A DNA stretch of 36,039 nucleotides from Sphaerotilus sp. (GCF_013299175.1 NZ_JAAFKF010000037.1:1-36039), one strand, 5' to 3'. Shown: positions 15,737 through 24,757, counted from the first letter of the stretch. A program made the numbers and translations. The notes: a model not told the origin generated them from the letters alone.

Positions 15737-17401
15737 ATGTCCCGTGTCGCGTCGTTCCGTTCCCGTCCCGTCGGTGTGCCCAGTGAATGGGTGCTGCTGG
15801 CGGTGAGCCTGCTGTGGGTGCTGACCTGCCACCAGCCGTTTTTCACGGCGGCGCTGCAGGGCCGCACCTGGAGCGACCCCAGTGCCTGGGGCTTCGCGGC
15901 GGCGCTGTGCGTCGGGCTGGTGGCGCTGAACTTTGTGGTGCTGGCGCTGCTGTGCCATGGGCGGCTGCTCAAGCCGGTGCTGGCGGTGCTGCTGGTCGTG
16001 GCGGCCGGCTCGACGCATTTCATGCAGGCGTTTGGCGTCTACCTGGATCCGTCCATGCTGCGCAATGCGCTGCGCACCGACATGGGCGAGGCGCGCGAGC
16101 TGCTGAGCTTCGGGTTTGTGGTGCGGCTGCTGCTGCAGGCGGCGCTGCCGATCGCGCTGCTGTGGGGAGTGCGCTTGCGCGAGCGGACGTGGGGCCGTGT
16201 ACTCGGGCTGCGGCTGCTGTGGACCATGGGCGGGGTGGCCGTGCTGGTGGGCGCAGTGATGGCGGTGTTCCAGCCCTTCTCGTCGCTGATGCGCAACCAC
16301 AAGGCGATGCGTTACCTGATCACGCCGACCAATGTGCTGTGGTCGGCGGGCAGCGTGGTGGCGGAGGATTTGAAGGGCGCCGCCAAGCCGCGCCAGCCGA
16401 TCGGCCTGGACGCCAAGCCCGGCCCGCGGATGCAGGCACGCACGCGGCCGACGGTGCTGGTCGTCGTGGTCGGCGAGACGGCACGGGCAGCGAACTGGGG
16501 CCTGAACGGCTACGCGCGCCAGACGACACCGGCGCTGGCGAAGATCCCCGCGCTGGTGAATTTCCGCCAGGTGACGAGTTGCGGGACGAACACCGAGGTG
16601 TCGGTGCCCTGCCTGTTCGCGCCGGTCGGGCGGCGCGACTATGACGAGGTGGCGATCCGGGGGAGCGAGTCGCTGCTGCATGTGCTGCACCGCGCTGGGG
16701 TGGGCGTGCTGTGGCGCGACAACCAGTCGGGCTGCAAGGGCGTGTGCGAAGGACTGCCCAGCGAGGAGATGGTCAAGCTGAACCCGCCCGGTTTGTGTGC
16801 CGATGGCCGCTGCCTGGACGAGGCGCTGCTGCTCGGCCTCGATGCGCGGCTGGCGCAGGCCCAGGGCACACAGGTGCTCGTGCTGCACCAGCTCGGCAAC
16901 CACGGCCCGTCCTACTTCCGCCGCTACCCGGACGCCTTCGCCACCTTCCAGCCCGCCTGCCAGCACGACGATCTGCGCCAGTGCTCGACCGCGGAGATCG
17001 TCAATGCCTACGACAACGTGCTGCTCTACACCGACCATGTGCTGGCCACGCTGATCGAGAAGCTGCAGGCCCGCGCGGCGACGGTGGACAGCGCGGTGGT
17101 CTATGTCTCCGACCACGGCGAATCGCTGGGCGAGTCCAACCTGTTCCTGCATGGCCTGCCCTACGCCATCGCGCCGGACGTGCAGAAGCAGGTGCCGATG
17201 GTGGTGTGGCTCTCCGAGGGCCTGACACGCGCCACCGGACTCGATACCGACTGCCTGCGCCGCCGTGCCGCACAACCGGCGGCGCACGACCACCTCTTCC
17301 ACACCGTGCTCGGGCTGGCGGGCGTGCAGACTGCGCTGTACGCACCAGCGTGGGATCTGCTGCAGGGATGCCGGAGTTCAACCCCGGTCTTACCGAGGTA
17401 A
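15737..17401 (+). CDS. Phosphoethanolamine transferase, EptA/sulfatase family
   Basis: A 554-residue inner-membrane enzyme. Five hydrophobic segments lie in the first 190 or so residues (for example FAAALCVGLVALNFVVLALL). A periplasmic alkaline-phosphatase-fold domain follows. The nucleophile is Thr286 in SCGTNTEVSVPCLFA. VVVVGETARAANWGLNGYAR and YVSDHGESLGE are further metal/active-site motifs. Known relatives transfer phosphoethanolamine from phosphatidylethanolamine to lipid A, which lowers susceptibility to cationic peptides. The ATG at 15737 precedes the first membrane helix; the longer frame is not conserved. No two-component regulator is adjacent. Confidence 0.92.
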   Translation: MSRVASFRSRPVGVPSEWVLLAVSLLWVLTCHQPFFTAALQGRTWSDPSAWGFAAALCVGLVALNFVVLALLCHGRLLKPVLAVLLVVAAGSTHFMQAFGVYLDPSMLRNALRTDMGEARELLSFGFVVRLLLQAALPIALLWGVRLRERTWGRVLGLRLLWTMGGVAVLVGAVMAVFQPFSSLMRNHKAMRYLITPTNVLWSAGSVVAEDLKGAAKPRQPIGLDAKPGPRMQARTRPTVLVVVVGETARAANWGLNGYARQTTPALAKIPALVNFRQVTSCGTNTEVSVPCLFAPVGRRDYDEVAIRGSESLLHVLHRAGVGVLWRDNQSGCKGVCEGLPSEEMVKLNPPGLCADGRCLDEALLLGLDARLAQAQGTQVLVLHQLGNHGPSYFRRYPDAFATFQPACQHDDLRQCSTAEIVNAYDNVLLYTDHVLATLIEKLQARAATVDSAVVYVSDHGESLGESNLFLHGLPYAIAPDVQKQVPMVVWLSEGLTRATGLDTDCLRRRAAQPAAHDHLFHTVLGLAGVQTALYAPAWDLLQGCRSSTPVLPR

Positions 17402-17473
17402 GTCGATAGAGACACGGCGCACCCCATCCGGTCGTCTCGGTGTGCGTGAAGTCCTACGCGGTACAGTGGCCCG

Positions 17474-18934
17474 ATGGATGAAACGACCGCCCGCCAAGTG
17501 CTGCTGATCCAGGCGTTCGAGACCGCCGGGACCGACCACCCGCTCTGGACCGCCGAGGACCGCCGCTGGGCCACCCGCGTCGCGCTCGATGGCGCGGAAC
17601 CGACCACCCGCCCCGACCGCTTCCTCGCCGCCCGCGCCACGGCGGCGCTGCAACGGCTGACGCCGCGGGAAAAGTCGGTGTCGGCCTGGCTGTCGCACCG
17701 CCTCTGGCACCGCCGCTGGGCGCTGGCGGCGCTGCTGCTGGGCGTGGTGCTCGGCTTCGTGGCGGACACGGTGGGTGCGGGGCACCGCATCAACCTGCTC
17801 GGCTACCCGGTCTGGGGGCTGGTGGCATGGAATGCACTGGTCTACCTGCTGCTCGTGCTGCCCTTGCCGGACGGCTGGCTGCGCCGGAGCCTGTCGCGGC
17901 GGATGCTGGACCTGCGCGGCCTGCTCAAGGGCGCCCGGCGCGAGCCGGTGCTGGAGCGGGTGGCCGAGACCTGGGCGGTGGCGAGCGCGCCGCTGTCGCT
18001 GGCGCGGGCCGGTGTGCTGATGCACCTCGGCGCGGCGGGACTGGCACTGGGGCTGATCGGCGGGCTGTACCTGCGCGGGCTGGGGCTGGACTACCGGGCC
18101 GGCTGGGCGAGCACCTTCCTCGACACAGCCACGGTGCAGCAGGCGCTTACCGTGCTGTATGGACCAGCGCAGCAACTTCTGGCATTCCTCCACCCCATCG
18201 CCCTGCCGGATCTGGCCGGCTTCGAGGCGCTGCACCTGGTCGGTGGCGAGCCGCCCGCGCCGACACCGGCCAACAGCGCCGCGCCGTGGATCCACCTGCA
18301 GGCGGCCACGCTGGCGCTGTTCGTCGTGGGGCCGCGGCTGCTGCTGGCGGCGCTGGGCGGGCTGCGGGCGCTGTGGTGGTCGAAGCGGTTTCCGCTGAAG
18401 CTGGAAGGCGCGCCGTATTTCGACGAACTGCTGCGCCAGCAACGGCGCGAGCAGGCGCGTGTGGCGCTGCTGCCCTATGCGCAGGAGGCCGCACCCGCCG
18501 CGAACGAGGCGCTGCGCGGCTGGCTGCAGCCGCTGCTGGGCGAGACGATGCAGTGGCAGGTGCAGCCGATGCGCGCCTACGGCAGCGAGGACGACACCGC
18601 GCTCGCGGCGGCGCTGGCGGGACGGCCGACGCTGGTGCTGCCGCGCTTCGACCTGTCCGCCACGCCGGAAACCGAGGTCCACGGCCGCTGGCTGCGCGCG
18701 CTGCAGGCGGCTGGCGCCAAGGCCGGTGCGCCACGCTGCGTGCTGGTGGTCGAGGAAAGCGGCTTCGTGCAGCGCTTCGGCCAGACCGCGCCCGAGCGCA
18801 TCGAACAGCGCCGTGCCGCGTGGCAGGCGCTGGCGACGGACCTGGGGATGGCCGTGCTGGCGGTGCGCGACGGGGTGCCGGTCGAGCCTTCCGCCACCGC
18901 CGTGCGCCGGCAACTCGACGGAGCCGCCGCATGA
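17474..18934 (+). CDS. DUF2868 membrane protein
   Basis: A 486-residue protein of the DUF2868 family. About four hydrophobic helices are visible: WALAALLLGVVLGFVADTV, a segment including VWGLVAWNALVYLLLVLPL, LGAAGLALGLIGGLYL, and LQAATLALFVVGPRLLLAAL. They alternate with basic cytoplasmic-like stretches and a soluble C-terminal domain of about 190 residues containing TLVLPRFDLSATPETEVHGR. Its stop overlaps the start of the DUF3482 GTPase gene in ATGA, so the two are translated together and likely form a membrane complex. The role is unknown. TACAGT at 17462-17467 sits just ahead of the start and may be a -10 box. Confidence 0.85.
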   Translation: MDETTARQVLLIQAFETAGTDHPLWTAEDRRWATRVALDGAEPTTRPDRFLAARATAALQRLTPREKSVSAWLSHRLWHRRWALAALLLGVVLGFVADTVGAGHRINLLGYPVWGLVAWNALVYLLLVLPLPDGWLRRSLSRRMLDLRGLLKGARREPVLERVAETWAVASAPLSLARAGVLMHLGAAGLALGLIGGLYLRGLGLDYRAGWASTFLDTATVQQALTVLYGPAQQLLAFLHPIALPDLAGFEALHLVGGEPPAPTPANSAAPWIHLQAATLALFVVGPRLLLAALGGLRALWWSKRFPLKLEGAPYFDELLRQQRREQARVALLPYAQEAAPAANEALRGWLQPLLGETMQWQVQPMRAYGSEDDTALAAALAGRPTLVLPRFDLSATPETEVHGRWLRALQAAGAKAGAPRCVLVVEESGFVQRFGQTAPERIEQRRAAWQALATDLGMAVLAVRDGVPVEPSATAVRRQLDGAAA

Positions 18935-20427
18935 GCCGCCGCGACCACACCCTCGCCCTGAGCCTGGTCTCGCACACCAACATCGGCAAGACCACGCTGG
19001 CGCGCACCCTGCTCGGCCGCGACATTGGCACCGTGCGCGACGCGACCCACGTCACCGACTTCGCCGACGAACACCGCATGATCGACACGCCGCAGGGCGA
19101 GTGCCTGACGCTGTGGGACACGCCCGGCTTCGGCGACAGCGTGCGGCTGGCCAAGCGGATGCAGCAGTCCGGCAACCCGCTCGGCTGGCTGCTCACCGAG
19201 GTGTGGGACCGCTGGCGCGACCGGGCGTTCTGGGCGAGCCAAATGGCGCTGCGCAATGTGCGCGACGAGGCGGACGTGGTGCTCTACCTCGTCAGCGCGG
19301 CCGAGGCGCCCGAGGCGGCGGGTTACGTGGCGCCGGAAATGGAGCTGCTGGCGTGGACCGGGCGGCCGGTGATCGTGCTGCTCAACCAGCTCGGTGCGCC
19401 GGGGCAGCCCGCGCAGGAAGCCGCCGAGATCGAACGCTGGCGCACCCACCTCGCCGCGCAGACACAGGTGCGCGCCGTGTTGCCGATGGATGCGTTCGCG
19501 CGCTGCTGGGTGCAGGAGCTGACGCTGCTGCAGGCGATCGAGGCTGCGTTGCCCCCGGAGCGCCAAGCCTTGATGGGCCGGCTGCGCGGCGTCTGGCAGG
19601 CACAGCGGCTGGCGACCTTCGACACCGCGATGCAGACGCTGGCCGACAGCCTCGCCCGCATCGCCCACGCCCGAGAAACCGTGCCGGAAGCGGGTTCGCT
19701 GCGGTCGGCGCTGCGGCAGGTGGGCACTGCGCTGGGCTTGCGCCGCGAGGACGGCGATCCGCGGCTGAAGGCGCAGGAGGCGTTGCTGGCACGGCTGGAC
19801 AGCGAGGTGCGCAGCAGCACCAGCGACCTGCTGCGCCTGCACGCCCTGGAAGGTCAGGCAGCGGCGGAAGACATCCTCGCCCGCGTCGGCAGCCAGTTCG
19901 ACCGGCGCGAGCGGGTCGGCACGGGCAAGGCGGCGGTACTCGGCGGCATGGTGTCGGGCGCGCTCACCGGGCTGGGCGCCGATCTGGCCACGGGCGGGCT
20001 GACACTGGGCGGTGGGCTGATCGCGGGGGGCGTGCTCGGGGCGCTGGGGGCCATGGGGCTGGCGCATGGCGTCAACCTCGTGCGCGGGCTGGAGGAATCC
20101 TGGCTTGGCTGGCAGCCCGAGGCGCTGGATGCAGCGGTGGAGGCGGCCGTGCTGCGTTATCTGGCGGTGGCGCATTTCGGGCGCGGTCGGGGGGCGTGGG
20201 CGCAGTCCGAGGCGCCGGCGCAGTGGCGCGCGGTGGTGGTCGAGGCGCTGGCGCCAAGCCGGCCGGTGCGCGCTGCGCTGTGGACGGAGCGCAGCGACGA
20301 GGCCACCACGGCCAAGGCGTTGCAGGCGGTGCTGACGCAGACCTGTCGGCAGGCGCTGGCGACGCTGTATCCGCTGGCGCCGGTGCCGGTGCCCGCATCC
20401 GTGGTCCAGCGCCACGGTGACCGCTGA
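18931..20427 (+). CDS. DUF3482 GTPase-like membrane-associated protein
   Basis: A 498-residue protein with an N-terminal G domain. The P-loop SHTNIGKTT is at about residues 14-22, with Ser in place of the usual first Gly. DTPGFGDS is the switch II (DxxG) motif. The NKxD specificity motif is not recognisable; LLNQLGAP lies at that place, so GTP preference is uncertain. After a helical middle, a Gly/Ala-rich hydrophobic hairpin (about residues 337-382, containing GGLTLGGGLIAGG) suggests membrane insertion. Such an arrangement is common in dynamin/YcjX-like or toxin-immunity-like GTPases (comparison only). It is coupled to DUF2868 by a 4-base overlap and converges on the IclR gene, 15 bases away. 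Confidence 0.85.
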   Translation: MSRRDHTLALSLVSHTNIGKTTLARTLLGRDIGTVRDATHVTDFADEHRMIDTPQGECLTLWDTPGFGDSVRLAKRMQQSGNPLGWLLTEVWDRWRDRAFWASQMALRNVRDEADVVLYLVSAAEAPEAAGYVAPEMELLAWTGRPVIVLLNQLGAPGQPAQEAAEIERWRTHLAAQTQVRAVLPMDAFARCWVQELTLLQAIEAALPPERQALMGRLRGVWQAQRLATFDTAMQTLADSLARIAHARETVPEAGSLRSALRQVGTALGLRREDGDPRLKAQEALLARLDSEVRSSTSDLLRLHALEGQAAAEDILARVGSQFDRRERVGTGKAAVLGGMVSGALTGLGADLATGGLTLGGGLIAGGVLGALGAMGLAHGVNLVRGLEESWLGWQPEALDAAVEAAVLRYLAVAHFGRGRGAWAQSEAPAQWRAVVVEALAPSRPVRAALWTERSDEATTAKALQAVLTQTCRQALATLYPLAPVPVPASVVQRHGDR

Positions 20428-20442
20428 GGCCAGGGCGCCGCG

Positions 20443-21252
20443 CTACGGTTCCACCAGCCGCATCGAGATTTCCCGCGCGGCGGCACTGAGTTGCGGGAGG
20501 TTCTTCTTGACCATCTCGGCGACGGTGGCCACCTTGTGCATCCACGTCAAGTTGATGGCCGCGATGACCTCGTCCCCGACCCAGATCGGCACGGCGATCG
20601 AATCCCGGTCATCGTTCCACTCGCGCCGGCTCTGGTCGAAATGGCCGCCGAAATCGGGCGTGCGGTGGCCATAGCCCAGGTGTCTGGTCTCGCCGAGCAG
20701 GCGCTCGACCATCTCCGGATTGCGCGCCATGAAGTTGCCCGGCTCGTGGCTGGCGGCCAGCCGCAGCAGCATGGCCTGGCGCTCGCTTTCGCTGCAGAAG
20801 GCGATGTAGGCGCGGCCCGTCGCCGAGCGCAGCAAGTTGATCCGGAATCCGATCGGCCCGACGGGGACGTGCGAGAAATAGGATTTCGGCCGGTTGGTTT
20901 CGATCACCTCCATGCAATCGAGCCGCGGCACGGCCAGCACGGAGGGCCAGTTGACCTTGCTGCACAGGCGCTCCATCACGGGTGACGCCACCTCGACCAG
21001 GTAGTTCTCGTCGCTGAGTTGCGGCGCCCGCGGCTGCAGCGTGTGGCTGGCCATGTAGGCGCCGTCAGCCAGGCGCTGCCAGACCATGCCGCGCTTTTCC
21101 AAGGTCACGATCAGCCGCGTGAGCGTGGCCTTGGGCAGGTGGGTCGCCAGGAACAGGTCGTGCAGGCTGGCGGCGCGCGCTTGGTGGAGATAGGTCAGCA
21201 CTTCAAGACCACGGTCCAGTGCCCGGATCGTCTTGACCTTGTAGTCGCGCAT
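20443..21252 (-). CDS. IclR-family transcriptional regulator
   Basis: A 269-residue IclR regulator. The winged HTH covers about residues 9-75: TIRALDRGLEVLTYLHQARA, then SLHDLFLATHLPKATLTRLI. The C-terminal effector-binding GAF-like domain includes PVGPIGFRINLLRSATGRAY and AAINLTWMHKVATVAEM. The ATG at 21252 gives the standard start; a GTG at 21291 would add 13 residues but lies inside the putative operator, and neither has a clear Shine-Dalgarno. It is divergent from the biotin-carboxylase operon with 120 bases between starts. A palindrome there recurs at the far end of the island, so it probably controls both units and itself. The effector is presumably the pathway substrate. Confidence 0.9.
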   Translation of the reverse strand: MRDYKVKTIRALDRGLEVLTYLHQARAASLHDLFLATHLPKATLTRLIVTLEKRGMVWQRLADGAYMASHTLQPRAPQLSDENYLVEVASPVMERLCSKVNWPSVLAVPRLDCMEVIETNRPKSYFSHVPVGPIGFRINLLRSATGRAYIAFCSESERQAMLLRLAASHEPGNFMARNPEMVERLLGETRHLGYGHRTPDFGGHFDQSRREWNDDRDSIAVPIWVGDEVIAAINLTWMHKVATVAEMVKKNLPQLSAAAREISMRLVEP

Positions 21253-21285
21253 GGGTGGGTTGCGGGTGGGTGGTGACGCGGTGAG

Positions 21286-21308
21286 TTTCACCAGGAGAAA
21301 ACCTGGTG
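21286..21308. promoter_or_regulatory. Candidate IclR operator, iclR-accB divergent promoter
   Basis: TTTCAC-CAG-GAGAAA (21286-21300) matches the core of the palindrome at 34806-34820 with the same 3-base centre, differing only in the centre and one arm base. Overlapping it is a second inverted repeat, CACCAGG (21289-21295) and CCTGGTG (21302-21308). The sites lie about 35 bases ahead of the iclR ATG and 65 ahead of the carrier-protein ATG, suited to autoregulation and operon control. Assignment to IclR is inference from position and recurrence. Confidence 0.6.
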
Positions 21309-21372
21309 CGCGATGCTACCCGGCGGATCCGGTCGAAGCAAATACTTCGGCCACATCCGGAGACCGACCAAC

Positions 21373-21822
21373 ATGAGCTTTTCCCACGACGATGTCCAGC
21401 GGCTGATCCAACTGCTCGACCGTTCTCATTTCGACGAACTGCACCTCGAAGCCGAGGGGATCAAGCTGACCTTGCGTCGCAATGGCGCCCCGGCGGTCCC
21501 CGCTGCCGCACCGCCAGCACGCGCCGCGGCTGCGGTGCCCGTGGCACCGGTGACCGCCGCGCTGCCGGTCAGCGACCCGACCCTGATCGAGATCCGCGCC
21601 CCGATGCTCGGCACCTTCTACGGCGCCCCCAAGCCCGGCGCCAGCCCCTTCGTCGCCATCGGTACCCGCCTCACCGCCGACAGTGCCGTGGGGATCATCG
21701 AAGTGATGAAGCTGATGAACTCGGTTGCCGCCGGGGTCGAGGGTGTGCTGGTCGAAGTCCTGGTGCGCGATGGGGACCTGGTGGAGTTCGAACAAGTGCT
21801 GATGCGCGTGCGTCCGGTGTGA
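21373..21822 (+). CDS. Biotin carboxyl carrier protein, AccB-type
   Basis: A 149-residue biotin carrier. The N-terminal helix MSFSHDDVQRLIQLLDRS and the acidic/hydrophobic strand are AccB-like. A Pro/Ala linker (about residues 39-66) follows, then the biotinyl domain with IRAPMLGTFYGAPKPGASPF. The biotinylated lysine is Lys113 in EVMKLMN. The ATG at 21373 fits the family; the frame opens earlier at 21313 but adds 20 unconserved residues. It carries carboxybiotin between the carboxylase encoded next and the carboxyltransferase after that. In most pyruvate-type carboxylases this domain is fused to the carboxyltransferase; here it is a separate protein. Confidence 0.9.
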   Translation: MSFSHDDVQRLIQLLDRSHFDELHLEAEGIKLTLRRNGAPAVPAAAPPARAAAAVPVAPVTAALPVSDPTLIEIRAPMLGTFYGAPKPGASPFVAIGTRLTADSAVGIIEVMKLMNSVAAGVEGVLVEVLVRDGDLVEFEQVLMRVRPV

Positions 21823-21830
21823 GTGCGACC

Positions 21831-23261
21831 ATGCGCAACGCAGAACACATGATCGCGGACGGCCCGATTCGGCGTGTCCTGGTCGCCAACCGTGGCGAGA
21901 TCGCCGTGCGCATCATCCGCACGCTCAAGCAACTGGGGATCGAATCGGTCCTCGCCGTCTCGGCGGCCGACCGTGACACGCTGGGCGCCCGTCTGGCAGA
22001 CCGCGCCGTGTGCATCGGTCCGGCCCGCGCCACCGACAGCTACCTGCAGATCGGCACCCTCATCGAAGCGGCCAAAGGTGTCGGCGCGCAGGCGATTCAC
22101 CCGGGCTACGGCTTCCTCTCCGAACGCGCGGCCTTCGCCGCCGCGTGCGAGGAACACGGGGTCATCTTCATCGGCCCCACCGCCGCGCAGATCGAGCGCG
22201 TGGGGGACAAGCTGGAAGCACGTCGTTGCGCCGAGGAAGCCGGTGTGCCGATCGCGCCCGGCGGCCCGGTGGACAGCCTGCCAGCGGCCCTGGCCCTGGC
22301 GGAGACGATCGGCTACCCGGTCCTCATCAAGGCGGTCGGCGGCGGCGGCGGGCGCGGCCTGAAGCGGGCCAACACGCCCGAAGAACTCACCGCATTGTTC
22401 GACATGGCCAGCTCCGAAGCCCTCGCCGCCTTCGGTGATGGTCGGGTGTTCGTCGAATGCTTCGTCACACAAGGGCGTCACGTCGAAGTGCAGATCCTCG
22501 GCGACGGCGACAACATCATTCACCTCGGGGACCGTGACTGCTCGGTCCAGCGGCGCTACCAGAAACTCATCGAAGAAGCCCCCGCCCCGTCGCTGGACGA
22601 AACCATGCGCCGCGACCTGCACGCGGCCGCCGTGCGCTTCTCGAAGCACATCGGCTACCGCAGCCTGGGCACGGTCGAGTTCCTGGTCGATATCGCGCGG
22701 CAACGCTTCTACTTCCTGGAAATGAACGCCCGGATCCAGGTCGAACACCCGGTGACGGAACAGATCACCGGACTCGACCTGGTCGCCGAGCAGATCGCCG
22801 TCGCCCAAGGCCAGCGCCTGCGCCTGACCCAGGCCGATGTCCGGTTGACGGGCCACGCGATCGAGTGCCGCATCAACGCCGAAGACCCGGTGCATGACTT
22901 CCGCCCGGCGCCGGGCCGTGTCACCGATGCGCACTTCCCGGTTCGCGAAGGCTTGCGCGTGGACACCCACATCGAGCGCGGCGCGATGATTTCGCCGTAC
23001 TACGACTCGATGATTGCCAAGGTCATCGCGACCGGCCAGACGCGCGACGAAGCGCGGCGCCTGCTGCTGGCTTCGCTCGCGGACGTGCGCGTCGATGGTG
23101 TGCTGAACAACATCGCGCTGCACCGCGCCGTGCTGGCCACGCCTGAATTCACGGCCGGCGGTTTCGACACCGGATTCCTCGGCCGGTTCCTGGCCAGCCC
23201 CGACGCGGTGGCCTTCATCCAACCCGCCCAATCCGTCCAACCCGTGCAAGGAAAACGCTGA
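21831..23261 (+). CDS. Biotin carboxylase subunit, AccC-type
   Basis: A 476-residue ATP-dependent biotin carboxylase. RRVLVANRGEIAVRIIRT is the N-terminal domain signature and HPGYGFLSER follows. GGGGGRGLKRA is the ATP-grasp glycine loop, and EMNARIQVEHPVTEQ is the catalytic segment (the usual Thr after Asn is Ala). It ends in the short tail QPAQSVQPVQGKR and lacks fused carrier or transferase domains. The start at 21831 is eight bases after the carrier stop; an ATG at 21849 is an alternative. Its TGA overlaps the ATG of the carboxyltransferase gene (TGATG). It charges the adjacent carrier with bicarbonate-derived CO2. Confidence 0.93.
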   Translation: MRNAEHMIADGPIRRVLVANRGEIAVRIIRTLKQLGIESVLAVSAADRDTLGARLADRAVCIGPARATDSYLQIGTLIEAAKGVGAQAIHPGYGFLSERAAFAAACEEHGVIFIGPTAAQIERVGDKLEARRCAEEAGVPIAPGGPVDSLPAALALAETIGYPVLIKAVGGGGGRGLKRANTPEELTALFDMASSEALAAFGDGRVFVECFVTQGRHVEVQILGDGDNIIHLGDRDCSVQRRYQKLIEEAPAPSLDETMRRDLHAAAVRFSKHIGYRSLGTVEFLVDIARQRFYFLEMNARIQVEHPVTEQITGLDLVAEQIAVAQGQRLRLTQADVRLTGHAIECRINAEDPVHDFRPAPGRVTDAHFPVREGLRVDTHIERGAMISPYYDSMIAKVIATGQTRDEARRLLLASLADVRVDGVLNNIALHRAVLATPEFTAGGFDTGFLGRFLASPDAVAFIQPAQSVQPVQGKR

Positions 23262-24757
23262 TGAGCGCCCCCCTCGATTTCATCGACACGACGCTGCGCG
23301 ACGGCAATCAGAGCCTGTGGGGCGCCGTCGGTCTGCGCACCGGGATGATGCTGGAGATCGCGGCCGACCTGGACCGCGTCGGCTACCGCGCGATCGACTT
23401 CACGACCAGCACGCACATGGCGGTCACGGTGCGCTTCCACAAGGAGAACCCGTGGGAGCGCATTCGCCTGATGAAGGCGCGCATGCCGCGCACGCCGCTG
23501 AGCTTCCTGTCCACCGGCATGCGCTTCATCTCGTGGGAGACGGCGCACCCGGAGCTGATGGCGCTGTCCTACCAACTGCTGGTCCGCAACGGCATCGAGC
23601 GGTTCATGGTGATGGACCCCATGAACAACATGCAGGCCGTGACCGACAGCGCGACGGCGATCGCGGCAGCCGGTGGACGCGAGATCGTGGGCGCCATCGT
23701 CTACACGGTCAGCCCGATCCACGATGACGCGCACTTCGCCGCGGCGGCGCGCCAACTGGCGGTGGTGCCGGCGATCACGCGGGTTTACCTGAAAGACCCG
23801 GGCGGGCTGCTGACCCCGGAGCGTGCCCGCACGCTGTTGCCGGTGCTGCGCGTGGCCCTTGGCGACAAGCCGCTGGAGCTGCACTCGCACTGCACGATCG
23901 GCTTGGCACCCTTCACCTACGCCGAAGCGCCGGAGCTGGGCGTGCAAACCCTGCACACCGCCGCACGACCGCTCGGCAACGGCAGCAGCCAGCCGGCGAT
24001 CGAGAACGTGGTGGCCAATCTGCGCAGCAAGGGCGTCTCGGTCGATCTGGACATGGACGCGGTCGCCCGCATCAGCCGCTATTTCGAGCAGCTCGCGGCC
24101 GCCGAAGGTCTGGCGCCAGGGGTACCGCAGGAATACGACATGCGCTACTTCCAGCACCAGTTGCCGGGCGGAATGATCGGAACGATGCGGCGCCAGTTGC
24201 GCGAGATGCGCCAGGAGCACCGCCTGCCGGAGGTGTACGAGGAGGTGGAGCGCGTCCGGCGCGAACTGGGCTACCCGATCATGGTCACGCCGTTCTCGCA
24301 GGTCGTCGGGACGCAGGCGGTGATGAACGTGCTGGCCCCCGAGCGGTATGCGAACGTGCCCGACGAAGTGATCCGCTACGTGCTCGGCAAGTTCGGCACG
24401 CCGCCCGCGCCGATGGACCCGAACGTGCGCGACCGGATCGAGCAGTTGCCGCGGGCACGCGAGCTGTCCGGTCAAGCGGCCATGCCCGAGCTGTCCGAAC
24501 TGCGGCGGCGCTTTGATGCCCGGCTCTCCGACGAGGAGTTCCTGTTGCGCGCCACGATGCCGGCGGAGCAGGTGGACGCCATGCTGGCCGCCGGCCCGAC
24601 CCGCGAGACCTACAGCGCCGTGGCCAGCCCGGTCGAAAAACTCATCACCGAGTTGACACTGCGACCCGACGTGACCCACGCACGCTTCGAGCGGGACGGG
24701 TTTCTCGTGGACCTGCGCTCCCACCGGTCGTCCGCCGCACCGGGGCAGTCCGCATGA
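23261..24757 (+). CDS. Divergent pyruvate-carboxylase-like carboxyltransferase (HMGL-like TIM barrel)
   Basis: A 498-residue protein aligned by eye along its length to the carboxyltransferase domain of pyruvate carboxylase/oxaloacetate decarboxylase. Conserved: metal Asp in TLRDGNQSL, Arg in VRFHKENPWERI, the carbamylated-type Lys in YLKDPGGLL, the metal pair in ELHSHCTIG, SSQPAIENVV, LPGGMIGTMRRQ and TPFSQVVGTQAVMNVL. Changed: the RD(A/G)HQ His is Asn, the LLRGxN Arg becomes Thr in FLSTGMRF, and HTHDTSG becomes HSHCTIG. These differences around the substrate pocket suggest a compound other than pyruvate. No biotinyl domain is attached. It uses the separate carrier and overlaps its neighbours by TGATG and ATGA. 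Family is certain; substrate unknown. Confidence 0.85.
   Translation: MSAPLDFIDTTLRDGNQSLWGAVGLRTGMMLEIAADLDRVGYRAIDFTTSTHMAVTVRFHKENPWERIRLMKARMPRTPLSFLSTGMRFISWETAHPELMALSYQLLVRNGIERFMVMDPMNNMQAVTDSATAIAAAGGREIVGAIVYTVSPIHDDAHFAAAARQLAVVPAITRVYLKDPGGLLTPERARTLLPVLRVALGDKPLELHSHCTIGLAPFTYAEAPELGVQTLHTAARPLGNGSSQPAIENVVANLRSKGVSVDLDMDAVARISRYFEQLAAAEGLAPGVPQEYDMRYFQHQLPGGMIGTMRRQLREMRQEHRLPEVYEEVERVRRELGYPIMVTPFSQVVGTQAVMNVLAPERYANVPDEVIRYVLGKFGTPPAPMDPNVRDRIEQLPRARELSGQAAMPELSELRRRFDARLSDEEFLLRATMPAEQVDAMLAAGPTRETYSAVASPVEKLITELTLRPDVTHARFERDGFLVDLRSHRSSAAPGQSA

Noticed and set aside
17389..17402. Inverted repeat CTTACC-GA-GGTAAG over the phosphoethanolamine transferase stop
   Set aside because: The 2-base loop and lack of a T-tract make it a poor terminator; it may be chance.
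18577..20415. A 612-codon minus-strand frame over DUF2868/DUF3482
   Set aside because: The plus strand has a P-loop, DTPG motif and a 4-base coupled start; the minus frame has only biased composition.
21333..21350. Short inverted repeat CGAAG-CAAATA-CTTCG upstream of the carrier-protein gene
   Set aside because: Arms are only five bases and no second copy was seen, so I could not separate it from chance, unlike the TTTCAC palindrome nearby.
21373..23261. Reading the AccB/AccC-like genes as the housekeeping fatty-acid acetyl-CoA carboxylase pair
   Set aside because: They are fused by overlap to a pyruvate-carboxylase-type transferase under an IclR regulator beside transport genes, which points to a catabolic carboxylase.
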